Positions 56,831 through 64,000 of a stretch of 64,000 bases of DNA are shown piece by piece. Position 1 is the first letter of the stretch. Each line of letters opens with the position of its first letter. The notes below the pieces were generated by a model. The model was not told where the DNA came from and did no database searches. It worked only from the letters and a program-made list of their open reading frames with translations. Origin of the DNA: Actinoallomurus iriomotensis (GTDB lineage: Bacteria > Actinomycetota > Actinomycetes > Streptosporangiales > Streptosporangiaceae); NCBI RefSeq assembly GCF_030269445.1, contig NZ_BSTJ01000014.1, positions 186,001-250,000 on the forward strand, written 5' to 3'. The translations under genes and the position numbers were made by a program.

Positions 56831-57649
56831 TTAACCCTTAACGGCACCGGCGGTGAGGCCCGAGCGGAGCCGACGTTGGATGACGGCGAAGAAGATGAGA
56901 CTGGGGATGGTCGCCAGCACGGACGCCGCCGCGAGCGGTCCCAGCCGGGCGGCCTGTTCGGCGCCGGTGAACTTCACGAGCGTGAGCGGCAGCGTCGCCT
57001 TGTCCGGGTCCTTGAGGATCACGAGCGCGAAGAAGAACTCGTTCCACGAGGAGATGAAGGCGAACAGCAGGGTGGCGATCACCCCCGGGGTCAGCAGTGG
57101 GGCGATGACCCGGACGAGCGTGCGCAGCCGCCCGGCGCCGTCGACGGCCGCCGCCTCCTCCAGCTCACGCGGAACGCCGCGGACGTACCCCTGGAGCATC
57201 CACAGCGCGAACGGCAGCGTGAACGTCACGTGCACGAGGATCAGCCCCGGCAGGGTGTTCACCAGGTCCAGCCGCCGCAGGATCATGAACAGCGGGATGA
57301 TGATCAGCATCACCGGGAACACCTGGCTGACCAGCACCCACCCGATCGCCACCCGGTTGAGCAGCGACCGGTGCCGGGCCAGCGCGTACGCCGCGGGCAG
57401 CGCGAGCACCACCGTGATGACCGCCACCGAGAGCGCGACGACCAGGCTGCGCAGCGCGCTCCCGGTGAGGTCCTGGGTGGAGAACGCGTCGGTGAAGTTG
57501 CTCAGGGTCGGGTGGTGCGGGATCCAGCGCGGATGCAGGGTCGCCATCTCGCGCTGCGTCTTGAACGACGTCGACAGCAGCCACAGCAGCGGGAACCCGA
57601 GAAAGACCAGGTAAGCGAGCAGCGCGACATATTTGAGCGGCTTGCTCAT
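56831..57649 (-). CDS. CUT1-type ABC permease (MalG-like)
   Basis: The 272-residue permease has six membrane segments and the EAA loop (EEAAAVDGAGRLRTLVRVIAPLLTPGV) that docks the ATPase. The N-terminal helix precedes FKTQREMATLHPRWIPHHPTLSNF, as in MalG homologues. It overlaps the MalF-like gene by four bases. No ATP-binding subunit is encoded here, so a shared MsiK-type ATPase elsewhere in the genome is expected. Confidence 0.92.
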   Translation of the reverse strand: MSKPLKYVALLAYLVFLGFPLLWLLSTSFKTQREMATLHPRWIPHHPTLSNFTDAFSTQDLTGSALRSLVVALSVAVITVVLALPAAYALARHRSLLNRVAIGWVLVSQVFPVMLIIIPLFMILRRLDLVNTLPGLILVHVTFTLPFALWMLQGYVRGVPRELEEAAAVDGAGRLRTLVRVIAPLLTPGVIATLLFAFISSWNEFFFALVILKDPDKATLPLTLVKFTGAEQAARLGPLAAASVLATIPSLIFFAVIQRRLRSGLTAGAVKG

Positions 57650-58560
57650 GCGTTCTCCCTCATCTGGCGCCAGAGGTAGAGGCCGAGCACGACGAGCACG
57701 ACGATGGTGATCGCGACGCCGAGCGCCGCCGCGTACCCGAAGAACCCGTAGCGGAACGCCTCCTCATACGCGAAGAGCATCGGCAGCCGCGTACGGCCGC
57801 CCGGTCCGCCCTGTGTCAGCGCGTAGACCATCGCGAACTGGTTGATGTTCCAGACGAAGTCGAGCGAGGTGATCGCGATGATCACCGGGCGGAGCTGCGG
57901 CAGCGTGATGCTCCAGAAGCGCCGCCACACTCCCGCGCCGTCCACGGCGGCGGCCTCGTGCAGTTCCGACGCCACGCCCTGCAGCCCGGCCAGCAGGACC
58001 ACGGTGGTCTGCGGCATCCCGGTCCACACGCCGACGACGATGATCGCCGGCAGGGCGGTGCCGAAGTTGTTCAGCCAGTCGACGTTGTGGCCTATGACGT
58101 GCGCGTCGCGCAGCGTCGCGTTGAGGATGCCGGCGTTCGGGTGGTAGACGAGCCGCCACATCAGGCCGATCACGATCGGCGGCATCGCCCAGGGCGCCAT
58201 CGCGAGCGCCCGGGCGAGCCCGCGGAGCCGCAGGTCGGAGTTGAGCAGCAGGGCGAGTCCGAGCGCGGCGGCGAACTGCAGCACCGTGACGCTGACCGCC
58301 CAGATCAGCCCGATCTTGAAGGAGGACCAGAAGTCCCCGTCGGTCAGCACCTCGCCGAAGTTCTTCAGTCCCACGAAGGAGACGACCGCGTTGCGGCCGC
58401 CGCGCGCGTCCGTGAAGGACAGGTAGATCCCGTACAGCAGCGGCCCCACGCTGAAGATCAGCACCGGGATGAGCGCCGGGAGCAGGAGGAACGAGACGCC
58501 GCGGTCGGCGCCGCGGCCACGCGCGGCCCTGCCGCGGACGGCGGCCTGGACGGCTGTCAT
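57646..58560 (-). CDS. CUT1-type ABC permease (MalF-like)
   Basis: The 304-residue permease has six membrane segments and an EAA loop (HEAAAVDGAGVWRRFWSITLPQLRPVI). The first helix (FLLLPALIPVLIFSVGPLLYGIYLSF) is typical of the family. ATG 58560 overlaps the LacI stop in an ATGA, so regulator and importer are translationally coupled. It partners with the MalG-like permease and the lipoprotein. Confidence 0.92.
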   Translation of the reverse strand: MTAVQAAVRGRAARGRGADRGVSFLLLPALIPVLIFSVGPLLYGIYLSFTDARGGRNAVVSFVGLKNFGEVLTDGDFWSSFKIGLIWAVSVTVLQFAAALGLALLLNSDLRLRGLARALAMAPWAMPPIVIGLMWRLVYHPNAGILNATLRDAHVIGHNVDWLNNFGTALPAIIVVGVWTGMPQTTVVLLAGLQGVASELHEAAAVDGAGVWRRFWSITLPQLRPVIIAITSLDFVWNINQFAMVYALTQGGPGGRTRLPMLFAYEEAFRYGFFGYAAALGVAITIVVLVVLGLYLWRQMRENA

Positions 58561-59561
58561 GAGGTGCCCTTCGTCGATCCGCGAACGACCAGACGGGGTT
58601 CGACCGTGACGACGCGGGGCTCGGCGTCGCCGTCGGCGAGACGGTCGAGCATCAGCTCGGCCGCGCGGCGGCCGCGTTCGGCCGACCCGAGCGCGACGCT
58701 GGTGAGCGTGGGCCAGGCCACCGGCGCCAGGTCGGTGTCGTCGGTGCCGACCACGGCGACGTCCTCGGGCACTCTCAGCCCCTCCGCGCGCAGCACGTCC
58801 AGCGCGCCGAGCGCGATCAGGTCGTTGGCGCACATGAGGGCGTCCGGGCGGGTCCGCGCGAGAAGTCTTCGGGTGGCGGCGGCGCCGTCCGCGCGGTAGA
58901 AGTCGCCGATCTCGATGAGCGCCGGATCGTGCGGCAGGCCCAGCTCGGTCAGCGCGTCGGCGTACGCGCGGGCGCGCGCGGCGCCCGGCACGGTGTCGAG
59001 AGGGCCGTTGACGAAGCCGATGCGCCGCCGCCCCAGCGCGTACAGGTGGTCGAGGGCGAGACGCAGCCCGGTGCGCGAGTCGGCCCGTACGTTGTCGACG
59101 GGCGTTCCGTCGGGCACCGAGCCGATGACCACTACCGGGGCTCGCGCCTCGGCGAACGCCTCAAGGTGCCGCTCGGTGAGGCGGATCGGGCTGATGATGA
59201 GGCCGTCCGCGTACCGCTCGCCGAGCCGGCGCAGCACGTCGAGCTCGTCGTCGATGTCGGCGTCGGTGGAGTGCAGGATGAGGCGGAAGCCCGCGTCCTT
59301 CAGCACCGGCTGCATCGCCCGGACCATCGCCACGTACGTCGGGTTGCCGATGTCCGCCATGGCGAACGCGACCTGGTTCGTCCGGCTCGACTTCAGCGAC
59401 CGCGCCACGGAGTTGGGGACGTAGCCGAGCTCCTCGGCGGCGACCCGTACGGCGCGGACCGTCGCCTCGCTGGTGGGCAGCCCGTTCAGGACACGCGACA
59501 CCGAGGCGATCGAGACGCCGGCACGCTCGGCGATGGTCGTGATCGTCGGTCCCTGACGCAT
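58557..59561 (-). CDS. LacI-family repressor, first gene of the importer/ADP-ribosylglycohydrolase operon
   Basis: The 334-residue repressor has the LacI headpiece at about 4-55 (TITTIAERAGVSIASVSRVLNGLPTSEATVRAVRVAAEELGYVPN, hinge SVARSLKSSRTNQVAF) and a periplasmic-binding-protein-like sensor domain (AMADIGNPTYVAMVRAM; RPDALMCANDLIALGALDVLR; VVGTDDTDLAPVAWPTLTSV). GGAGGTGGTC precedes the ATG. Two perfect palindromes lie 23-70 bases upstream, so it very likely represses its own operon until the imported compound or its sugar is present. Confidence 0.92.
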   Translation of the reverse strand: MRQGPTITTIAERAGVSIASVSRVLNGLPTSEATVRAVRVAAEELGYVPNSVARSLKSSRTNQVAFAMADIGNPTYVAMVRAMQPVLKDAGFRLILHSTDADIDDELDVLRRLGERYADGLIISPIRLTERHLEAFAEARAPVVVIGSVPDGTPVDNVRADSRTGLRLALDHLYALGRRRIGFVNGPLDTVPGAARARAYADALTELGLPHDPALIEIGDFYRADGAAATRRLLARTRPDALMCANDLIALGALDVLRAEGLRVPEDVAVVGTDDTDLAPVAWPTLTSVALGSAERGRRAAELMLDRLADGDAEPRVVTVEPRLVVRGSTKGTS

Positions 59562-59583
59562 GACCACCTCCAGTCGGGGTTCT

Positions 59584-59630
59584 CCGTAAACGTTTACGGC
59601 TACGCCGTCCGGGTGGTCGTAAACGTTTAC
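59584..59630. promoter_or_regulatory. Pair of LacI-type operators
   Basis: CCGTAAACGTTTACGG at 59584-59599 is a perfect 16-bp dyad, and GTAAACGTTTAC at 59619-59630 is a perfect 12-bp copy. Their centres are 33 bases (about three helical turns) apart, suiting side-by-side dimers. They lie between the LacI gene and a divergent gene and could control both. Confidence 0.85.
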
Positions 59631-59762
59631 AGATGGGGGGCGAGGCGCGAGCTGAGCGACGCCTCTGGGAGTGAGGAGTATGAAACCGTCCAGAAACCTC
59701 CACGTCAAGGGGGGTATGTGAATAAGCTCTCTGCCGAGCCCGTCGACGGACAGGGGGACGCC

Positions 59763-60425
59763 ATGACCGAGGGCCGGATCTGGTTCCCCGGCAACCCGTG
59801 GCCGGACGGCCACCGCGTCGCCGAGTTCCAGTGGAAGGGCCGGCTGTCGCCGGAGGACGGCGCCGGTTTCGGCTTCTCCCTGAAGAGCGCGCCGTACGAC
59901 GAGGACGACCGGGCCGAACTCGACGGCGAGGAGGACCATCCGTTCGGCGGCGGCAGGGCGACCTGGCGAAACTACGGCTGGACCACCATCGATGCCATGC
60001 AGGGCTTCGTGGCCGGCACGCCGGACGAGCCGCTCGACTTCGGCCGGCTCTCCGAACGGGAGTTCCACGTCGACCCGCTCGACCAGGTGGCCGAATACGA
60101 GGACCACGACGACTACGCGTTCCACGTCTACCTGCTCGGCCACGACTCCGTGGCCGACCACCGGATCCGCTTCCCGGTACGGCAGGCACCGTTCCGCTTC
60201 GACATCGCGTGGAACGGGCGCGTCGCCCTCACCTACATCGGTGAAACCGAATTCGAGTACGAGTTCCGCGCGCGGGTCTCCGCGGCCGACTTCACCGGCT
60301 TCGAGCTGCCCCGCGACCTGAACGACGACGACGCTCAGGCCCTGCTGGCCCGCTGCGTACGCGACGCCGACGCGTTCCGCCTGGACGACCGGGGCTCCGT
60401 TCGCCGCTTCGTCCCCGCGACCTGA
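59763..60425 (+). CDS. Unrecognised acidic protein divergent from the LacI operon
   Basis: The 220-residue soluble protein is rich in Asp/Glu and aromatic residues (GRIWFPGNPWPDGHRVAEFQWKG; HPFGGGRATWRNYGWTTIDAMQGF; DYAFHVYLLGHDSV; VALTYIGETEFEYEFRARV), suggesting a compact beta-rich fold. No domain is recognised. Two starts are plausible: ATG 59763 with CAGGGGGAC, used here, or GTG 59718 with AAGGGGGG. Its promoter region faces the twin LacI operators, so it may be co-regulated with the importer. Confidence 0.68.
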   Translation: MTEGRIWFPGNPWPDGHRVAEFQWKGRLSPEDGAGFGFSLKSAPYDEDDRAELDGEEDHPFGGGRATWRNYGWTTIDAMQGFVAGTPDEPLDFGRLSEREFHVDPLDQVAEYEDHDDYAFHVYLLGHDSVADHRIRFPVRQAPFRFDIAWNGRVALTYIGETEFEYEFRARVSAADFTGFELPRDLNDDDAQALLARCVRDADAFRLDDRGSVRRFVPAT

Positions 60426-60504
60426 ACCGTTCCCGCGCATGCCTCGTATGCGGAAGTGAACTGCCTGAAAAGGCGGTTCTTCCGACACCGAAGGGAACCT
60501 CATT

Positions 60505-60834
60505 ATGGGTGCTCGTATGAAGGCCATGCTGGGTCTGACCGCGGCGGGTATTTTCGCATCGGTATTGGTCCCGTCGGCGGCGCACGCGGACGGCGTGAAC
60601 TTCCGGTTCTGCAACGTCAGCGGCAACATCGACCCGCACGATGAATACGTGGCGTTTCCATACCGCGGATGGTTCGCTTCGTACGTCGAGGCGCCGGGCG
60701 GTTGCTGGAGCGCCAATCTGAGCGGCGTGGCCAACGACGAGGCGGTGGGCTACCGGAACGTCAACGGACAATGGCTGGCCGTCGCCACCAAGTATTTCAG
60801 TGACTCGTCGGGCTCCGTCGAATTCGACTTCTGA
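60505..60834 (+). CDS. Small secreted protein, unrecognised
   Basis: The 109-residue product has a signal peptide (MLGLTAAGIFASVLVPSAAHA) and a mature part of about 80 residues with two cysteines (NFRFCNVSG, GGCWSANL) and a beta-rich, acidic C-terminus (SSGSVEFDF). AGGGAAC lies about ten bases before the ATG; a second ATG lies four codons later. Function unknown. A strong hairpin follows. Confidence 0.7.
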   Translation: MGARMKAMLGLTAAGIFASVLVPSAAHADGVNFRFCNVSGNIDPHDEYVAFPYRGWFASYVEAPGGCWSANLSGVANDEAVGYRNVNGQWLAVATKYFSDSSGSVEFDF

Positions 60835-60850
60835 CCCTCCAGTCGACCAA

Positions 60851-60880
60851 GGCCTGGTTCGCCATCGCGCGAACCAGGCC
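60851..60880. terminator. Hairpin terminator after the small secreted protein gene
   Basis: A perfect 12-bp stem (GGCCTGGTTCGC and its complement) with a six-base loop lies 17 bases after the stop. There is no T tract. Confidence 0.7.
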
Positions 60881-60946
60881 GAACGTTGACTCTCGCCACA
60901 GATCAACCTAATTTCCTCCTGACGCCCCCCCGGCAAGGAGGTCCGG

Positions 60947-62419
60947 ATGCGCGACCAGGGACTGGGCTCGTGGCCGGTACGGCGAGCGCGCAAGACCCCG
61001 GACGACATCGCCCTCGTCCACGAGGACCGGTCGGTGACGTACGCGCGGTTACGCGACCGGGTGGTACGGCTCGCGCACGCACTGCGCCGCGCCGGGGTCG
61101 GGCCCGGCGACCGGGTCGCCTACCTGGGCTTCAACCATCCGTCGTTCCTGGAGACGCTGTTCGCCACGGGGATGCTCGGCGGGGTGTTCGTCCCCCTCAA
61201 CGCCCGGCTGACCGGGCCGGAGATCGCCTACCAGCTCACCGACTCGGGCGCCTCGGTGCTGATCCATGCACAGCCTGTGGACGACCTTCCGGTGACCACG
61301 ATCGCGCGGGAGGAACTCGATCGGCTGCCGGAGGCGGATGAGCCGATCGACTCACCGGTCGCGCTCGACGATCCCTGCATGATCATGTACACGTCCGGCA
61401 CCACCGGACGGCCCAAGGGCGCGGTCCTCACCCACGGCAACATCACCTGGAACGCCGTCAACGTCCTGATCGACCACGACCTGATCGCCCGCGAGGTCGC
61501 CCTGGTGTCCGCGCCGCTGTTCCACACGGCGGGGCTCAACATGCTGACGCTGCCGGTGCTGCTCAAGGGCGGCACCTGCGTGCTGACCGCCGGGTTCGAC
61601 CCGGACGCCACCTTCGACCTGATCGAACGGCACCGGGTCACCTTCATGTTCGGCGTACCGGCGATGTTCCAGGCGGTGGCCCGCTCACCGCGCTGGACGG
61701 AGGCGGACCTGTCGTCGCTGCGGCTGCTGACCTGCGGCGGAGCGCCCGTGCCGCCGTCGCTCATCGCGACGTACCAGGAGCGCGGGCTGACCTTCCTCCA
61801 GGGGTACGGCATGACCGAGGCGGCGCCCGGCACCCTGTTCCTCGACGCGGCGCACGCGGTGACCAAAGCCGGCTCGGCGGGCGTGCCGCACTTCTTCACC
61901 GACGTGAAGGTGGTCGCCCCCGGCGGCCTGGACGAGGTGCCACCCGGCGAGACCGGCGAGGTCGTCGTCGACGGCCCGCACGTCATGTCCGGCTACTGGG
62001 GACTGCCGGATGAGACGGCGCGGGCGTTCACGGACGGCTGGTTCCGTACGGGCGACGCCGCACGCCTGGACGCCGACGGCTACGCCTACATCGTCGACCG
62101 CATCAAGGACGTGATCATCTCCGGCGGCGAGAACGTGTATCCCGCCGAGGTGGAGAACGCCCTGCTCGCCGACCCGGACGTGGTGGAGTGCGCGGTCATC
62201 GGCGTGCCGGACGAACGCTGGGGCGAGACGGGCCGCGCCATCGTCGTCCCCCGCGAGGGCTCGAACCTGACCGCCGAACGCCTGCTCGGCTCACTCGCGG
62301 AACGGCTCGCCCGGTACAAACTCCCGACCTCGGTCGTCTTCACCGACGAGATCCCCCGCAACGGCACCGGCAAGATCCTCAAAGCGCGGTTGCGCGCTAT
62401 GCACGGCGGTGCTCAATAA
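60947..62419 (+). CDS. Acyl-CoA synthetase (AMP-forming ligase)
   Basis: The 490-residue ANL-superfamily enzyme has the AMP-binding P-loop MYTSGTTGRPKGAVLTHGN, the GYGMTEAAP motif, GWFRTGDAARLDADGYAYIVDRIKDVIISGGENVYPAEVE and the C-terminal catalytic lysine in RNGTGKILKARLR. AAGGAGGT lies just before the ATG. It activates a fatty or aromatic acid to its acyl-CoA through an acyl-AMP. A 77-bp copy of its 3' end lies 338 bases downstream. Confidence 0.93.
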   Translation: MRDQGLGSWPVRRARKTPDDIALVHEDRSVTYARLRDRVVRLAHALRRAGVGPGDRVAYLGFNHPSFLETLFATGMLGGVFVPLNARLTGPEIAYQLTDSGASVLIHAQPVDDLPVTTIAREELDRLPEADEPIDSPVALDDPCMIMYTSGTTGRPKGAVLTHGNITWNAVNVLIDHDLIAREVALVSAPLFHTAGLNMLTLPVLLKGGTCVLTAGFDPDATFDLIERHRVTFMFGVPAMFQAVARSPRWTEADLSSLRLLTCGGAPVPPSLIATYQERGLTFLQGYGMTEAAPGTLFLDAAHAVTKAGSAGVPHFFTDVKVVAPGGLDEVPPGETGEVVVDGPHVMSGYWGLPDETARAFTDGWFRTGDAARLDADGYAYIVDRIKDVIISGGENVYPAEVENALLADPDVVECAVIGVPDERWGETGRAIVVPREGSNLTAERLLGSLAERLARYKLPTSVVFTDEIPRNGTGKILKARLRAMHGGAQ

Positions 62420-62670
62420 CGGTCTTCCGAGTATTTGGGGCACTGAAAAGTCCATCCTCGGTCAACCGGGCCGCGCCCTCTTGGTAGTGACAGACGCCGT
62501 TTGATTTGGCCGACTCTGGTCGGCCAGGCGCTCCCAACCGTCCAAGGTATGGCAGCCGCGAAGAAGCGGGCCGACGAAGAACGTCCGGCCGACGCGTCGA
62601 TCGGCGAGCAAGACGATAAGCCCAATCCAGGCCACGACCCTTAGGCGCTTCGCATCAGCGTTGTCGCCTG

Positions 62671-62747
62671 GTCGTCTGCACCGACGAAATCCCCCGCAAC
62701 CCGACCGGCAAGATCCTCAAGGCGAGGTTGCGCGCGTTGCACTGCGG
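62671..62747 (+). pseudogene. Remnant of an acyl-CoA ligase 3' end
   Basis: These 77 bases match 62333-62409 of the ligase gene at 67 positions and, translated in the same frame, give VVCTDEIPRNPTGKILKARLRALHCG against VVFTDEIPRNGTGKILKARLRAMHGG. No ligase sequence precedes it and the frame carries on past the homologous end. It is a fragment from a duplication or from a second ligase gene since deleted. The remaining bases between 62420 and 62792 hold no supported gene. Confidence 0.75.
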
Positions 62748-62792
62748 CCCACTGGCGTCGCGCCAGCCTTCATGGTCGATCGCCGCTCGTCG

Positions 62793-63380
62793 TCAGTCAG
62801 CGCATAGAGCCTGTCGTATGAGGTAGACCGCGTAGGTCATCTCGTAGCGTTCGACGAGCGCGTCCAGCACGTCATCTGCGGTGACTCGCGGCCCGACCCG
62901 CCCAGAGCGCTCGGCGATGGCCACGACCGCATCGAATGCTCGAACAGGTTCCAGTTCGACCGTGCTCGCGGCGAAATCGGCCGGCAAGATCACGCCGATT
63001 CCGTCCGGAACCTTGCTGCGTGGAAAATCCTTGACGTTGTGTGTGACGATCGCTCCAGCGCCGGCGACGACTGCTGCGGCGAGCACGTGTTCGTCGTCCA
63101 CGTCGGGAAGGCCGTATGTTCCTTCCAGGCTCTCCCAGCCGTGCACCTCGGCGTCATTGAAAGCCGAACGCATTCGATCAATCAGGAACCGGGCACGTAC
63201 TGCAGCCTTGTCCTTCTGCTCGCCCCGCCGGACTAATTTTTTGGCTTCGTGATGCTCCAGTTCTTCAAGGATGGCCGCGCTCCAGACAGGCCGGTACATC
63301 CCCTCGACCGCTAAGGAAAGCAAGAAGTCACGCTGCAGACTGGGCCACAGAACACAGGTATCCAGAAGCGCGGAGAACAT
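62793..63380 (-). CDS. PIN-domain protein, probable toxin
   Basis: The 195-residue protein has the PIN acid set: Asp7 in ALLDTCVLW, Glu in ILEELEHHE, the Asp cluster in LPDVDDEHVLAAAVV and a final acid near THNVKDFP. PIN toxins are Mg-dependent RNases. It is encoded 12 bases after an HTH protein gene on the same strand, the usual order for an antitoxin-toxin pair. A DNA-repair or RNA-processing role is the alternative. Confidence 0.85.
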   Translation of the reverse strand: MFSALLDTCVLWPSLQRDFLLSLAVEGMYRPVWSAAILEELEHHEAKKLVRRGEQKDKAAVRARFLIDRMRSAFNDAEVHGWESLEGTYGLPDVDDEHVLAAAVVAGAGAIVTHNVKDFPRSKVPDGIGVILPADFAASTVELEPVRAFDAVVAIAERSGRVGPRVTADDVLDALVERYEMTYAVYLIRQALCAD

Positions 63381-63392
63381 CTCCTAATTCTG

Positions 63393-63926
63393 TCAGGATG
63401 TGCGGCCTCTGCGGCGGCGTTTCGCGACGGCGTGCCGGACTTCGCGTAGCTGCTCCAGCACCGTGTCGAGGTCTTCTTCGTCGTCCATGTCGACAGCGGT
63501 GGCCTCTAGCGCGGCGTACTGAGCGGCACGTCGCTGCTCCCGATAGGTAAGCAGGTCGCGGAGAAGGACACGACGGTGACTTCCCGCCCGTTCGAAGGGG
63601 ATCTTGCCCTCGTCGAGCAGCTTGACCAACGTCGGACGGCTCACCCCCAAGAGGTCTGCGGCCTGCTGCGTCGTCAGCGTCTGAGTCAAGGGTGCGACGG
63701 TGACGGCCAGCCCCTCTCGCAGGGCCTCTACCACGTGGCGAAGAGCACGATAGATCTCAGCCGGGAGCTCTATGCGATCACCTGGGGCGGAACCCGCCAG
63801 GAAGTAGCGCGGCGCGGGTCGGCCTCGGCCGGCCTCTTCATGCGCCTTGAGGAAGTCATAGATCTGAGCGACTTGGCCGCGTGCATCCGGTAGGTAGGTC
63901 TCTTGCCGCATGGTCACTGCGTTCAT
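63393..63926 (-). CDS. Excisionase-type HTH protein, probable antitoxin
   Basis: The 177-residue protein contains a MerR/excisionase-like helix-turn-helix (LTTQQAADLLGVSRPTLVKLLDEGKIPFERAGSHRRVLLRDLLTYR, about 86-130). A helical N-terminal part and an acidic then basic C-terminal tail follow (MDDEEDLDTVLEQLREVRHAVAKRRRR), the sort of tail that wraps a toxin. The ATG at 63926 is preceded by GAGGAGGCG. It likely autoregulates the pair together with the PIN protein; its promoter lies in the last 70 bases of the window. Confidence 0.83.
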   Translation of the reverse strand: MNAVTMRQETYLPDARGQVAQIYDFLKAHEEAGRGRPAPRYFLAGSAPGDRIELPAEIYRALRHVVEALREGLAVTVAPLTQTLTTQQAADLLGVSRPTLVKLLDEGKIPFERAGSHRRVLLRDLLTYREQRRAAQYAALEATAVDMDDEEDLDTVLEQLREVRHAVAKRRRRGRTS

Positions 63927-64000
63927 GGCGCCTCCTCGCAAGAACCGTACCTCGTTACGTTTCTTTCGTCTATCTTGCCCACAGCTGCTTTCGGTGACAC

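Noticed and set aside
62549-62644. 31-residue charged ORF on the plus strand (start at 62549)
   Set aside because: Too short, only a weak ribosome site, and it lies in a region of gene debris; no independent support.

Overview
The window is one contiguous piece of a high-GC actinomycete chromosome. Codons end overwhelmingly in G or C, GTG starts are common, sugar ABC importers lack their own ATPase, and a class I ribonucleotide reductase sits behind a cobalamin riboswitch. All of this fits the Streptomycetales/Streptosporangiales group. The family cannot be fixed from sequence reading alone. No rRNA, tRNA or CRISPR array was seen.

Layout. (1) 1-7872, minus strand: an FxSxx-COOH peptide-modification locus. 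It has a small precursor ending in Phe-Asn-Ser-Tyr-Ile, a radical SAM/SPASM maturase fused to a worn-out HEXXH domain, an AAC(3)-type acetyltransferase, the TIR-like protein FxsC, and a giant ParA-TIR-NB-ARC-TPR protein that runs off the left edge. (2) 8122-18801: the Kup potassium transporter, a secreted phospholipase-D-like protein, a CitA/CitB-type two-component system divergent from a DctA-type dicarboxylate carrier and a secreted esterase, then an MFS exporter with a MalY-like lyase. (3) 18832-26423: a dormancy/hypoxia block. It holds a universal stress protein, a PPOX-fold protein, a DoxX-like membrane protein, a DevS-like kinase with a conserved haem-type histidine, a DevR regulator, and phosphoketolase plus acetate kinase. 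Three DosR-box-like palindromes lie upstream of these genes and suggest one regulon. (4) 26424-32460: two tandem dihydrofolate-reductase-like proteins, a MocR regulator, a BBE-type FAD oxidase, an AraC regulator and a metallo-beta-lactamase-fold hydrolase. A 59-bp element is shared by two of the promoters here.

(5) 32501-36040: nrdAB under a B12 riboswitch. (6) 36228-44589: a KhtT/KhtU-like potassium/proton antiporter pair, an APH-fold kinase, a membrane protein, an endonuclease/phosphatase-fold protein, an FAD oxidoreductase, a secreted DUF4214/beta-helix protein and small proteins. (7) 44759-47390: an IS5-family element and a GC-poorer, gene-poor stretch.

(8) 47426-59630: the most unusual part, a minus-strand operon-like run of eleven genes with overlaps or very short gaps. 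A LacI regulator with two perfect operators is followed by a sugar-type ABC importer (two permeases and a lipoprotein), four different ADP-ribosylglycohydrolase-family proteins, a CaiB/BaiF CoA-transferase, a CitE-like CoA lyase and an AraC regulator. Read together they suggest uptake of a glycosylated (perhaps ribosylated) carboxylic compound, removal of the sugar, CoA activation and C-C cleavage. This is inference. (9) 59763-64000: two small unrecognised genes, an acyl-CoA ligase with a 77-bp duplicated fragment of its own 3' end nearby, and a PIN-domain/HTH toxin-antitoxin-like pair.
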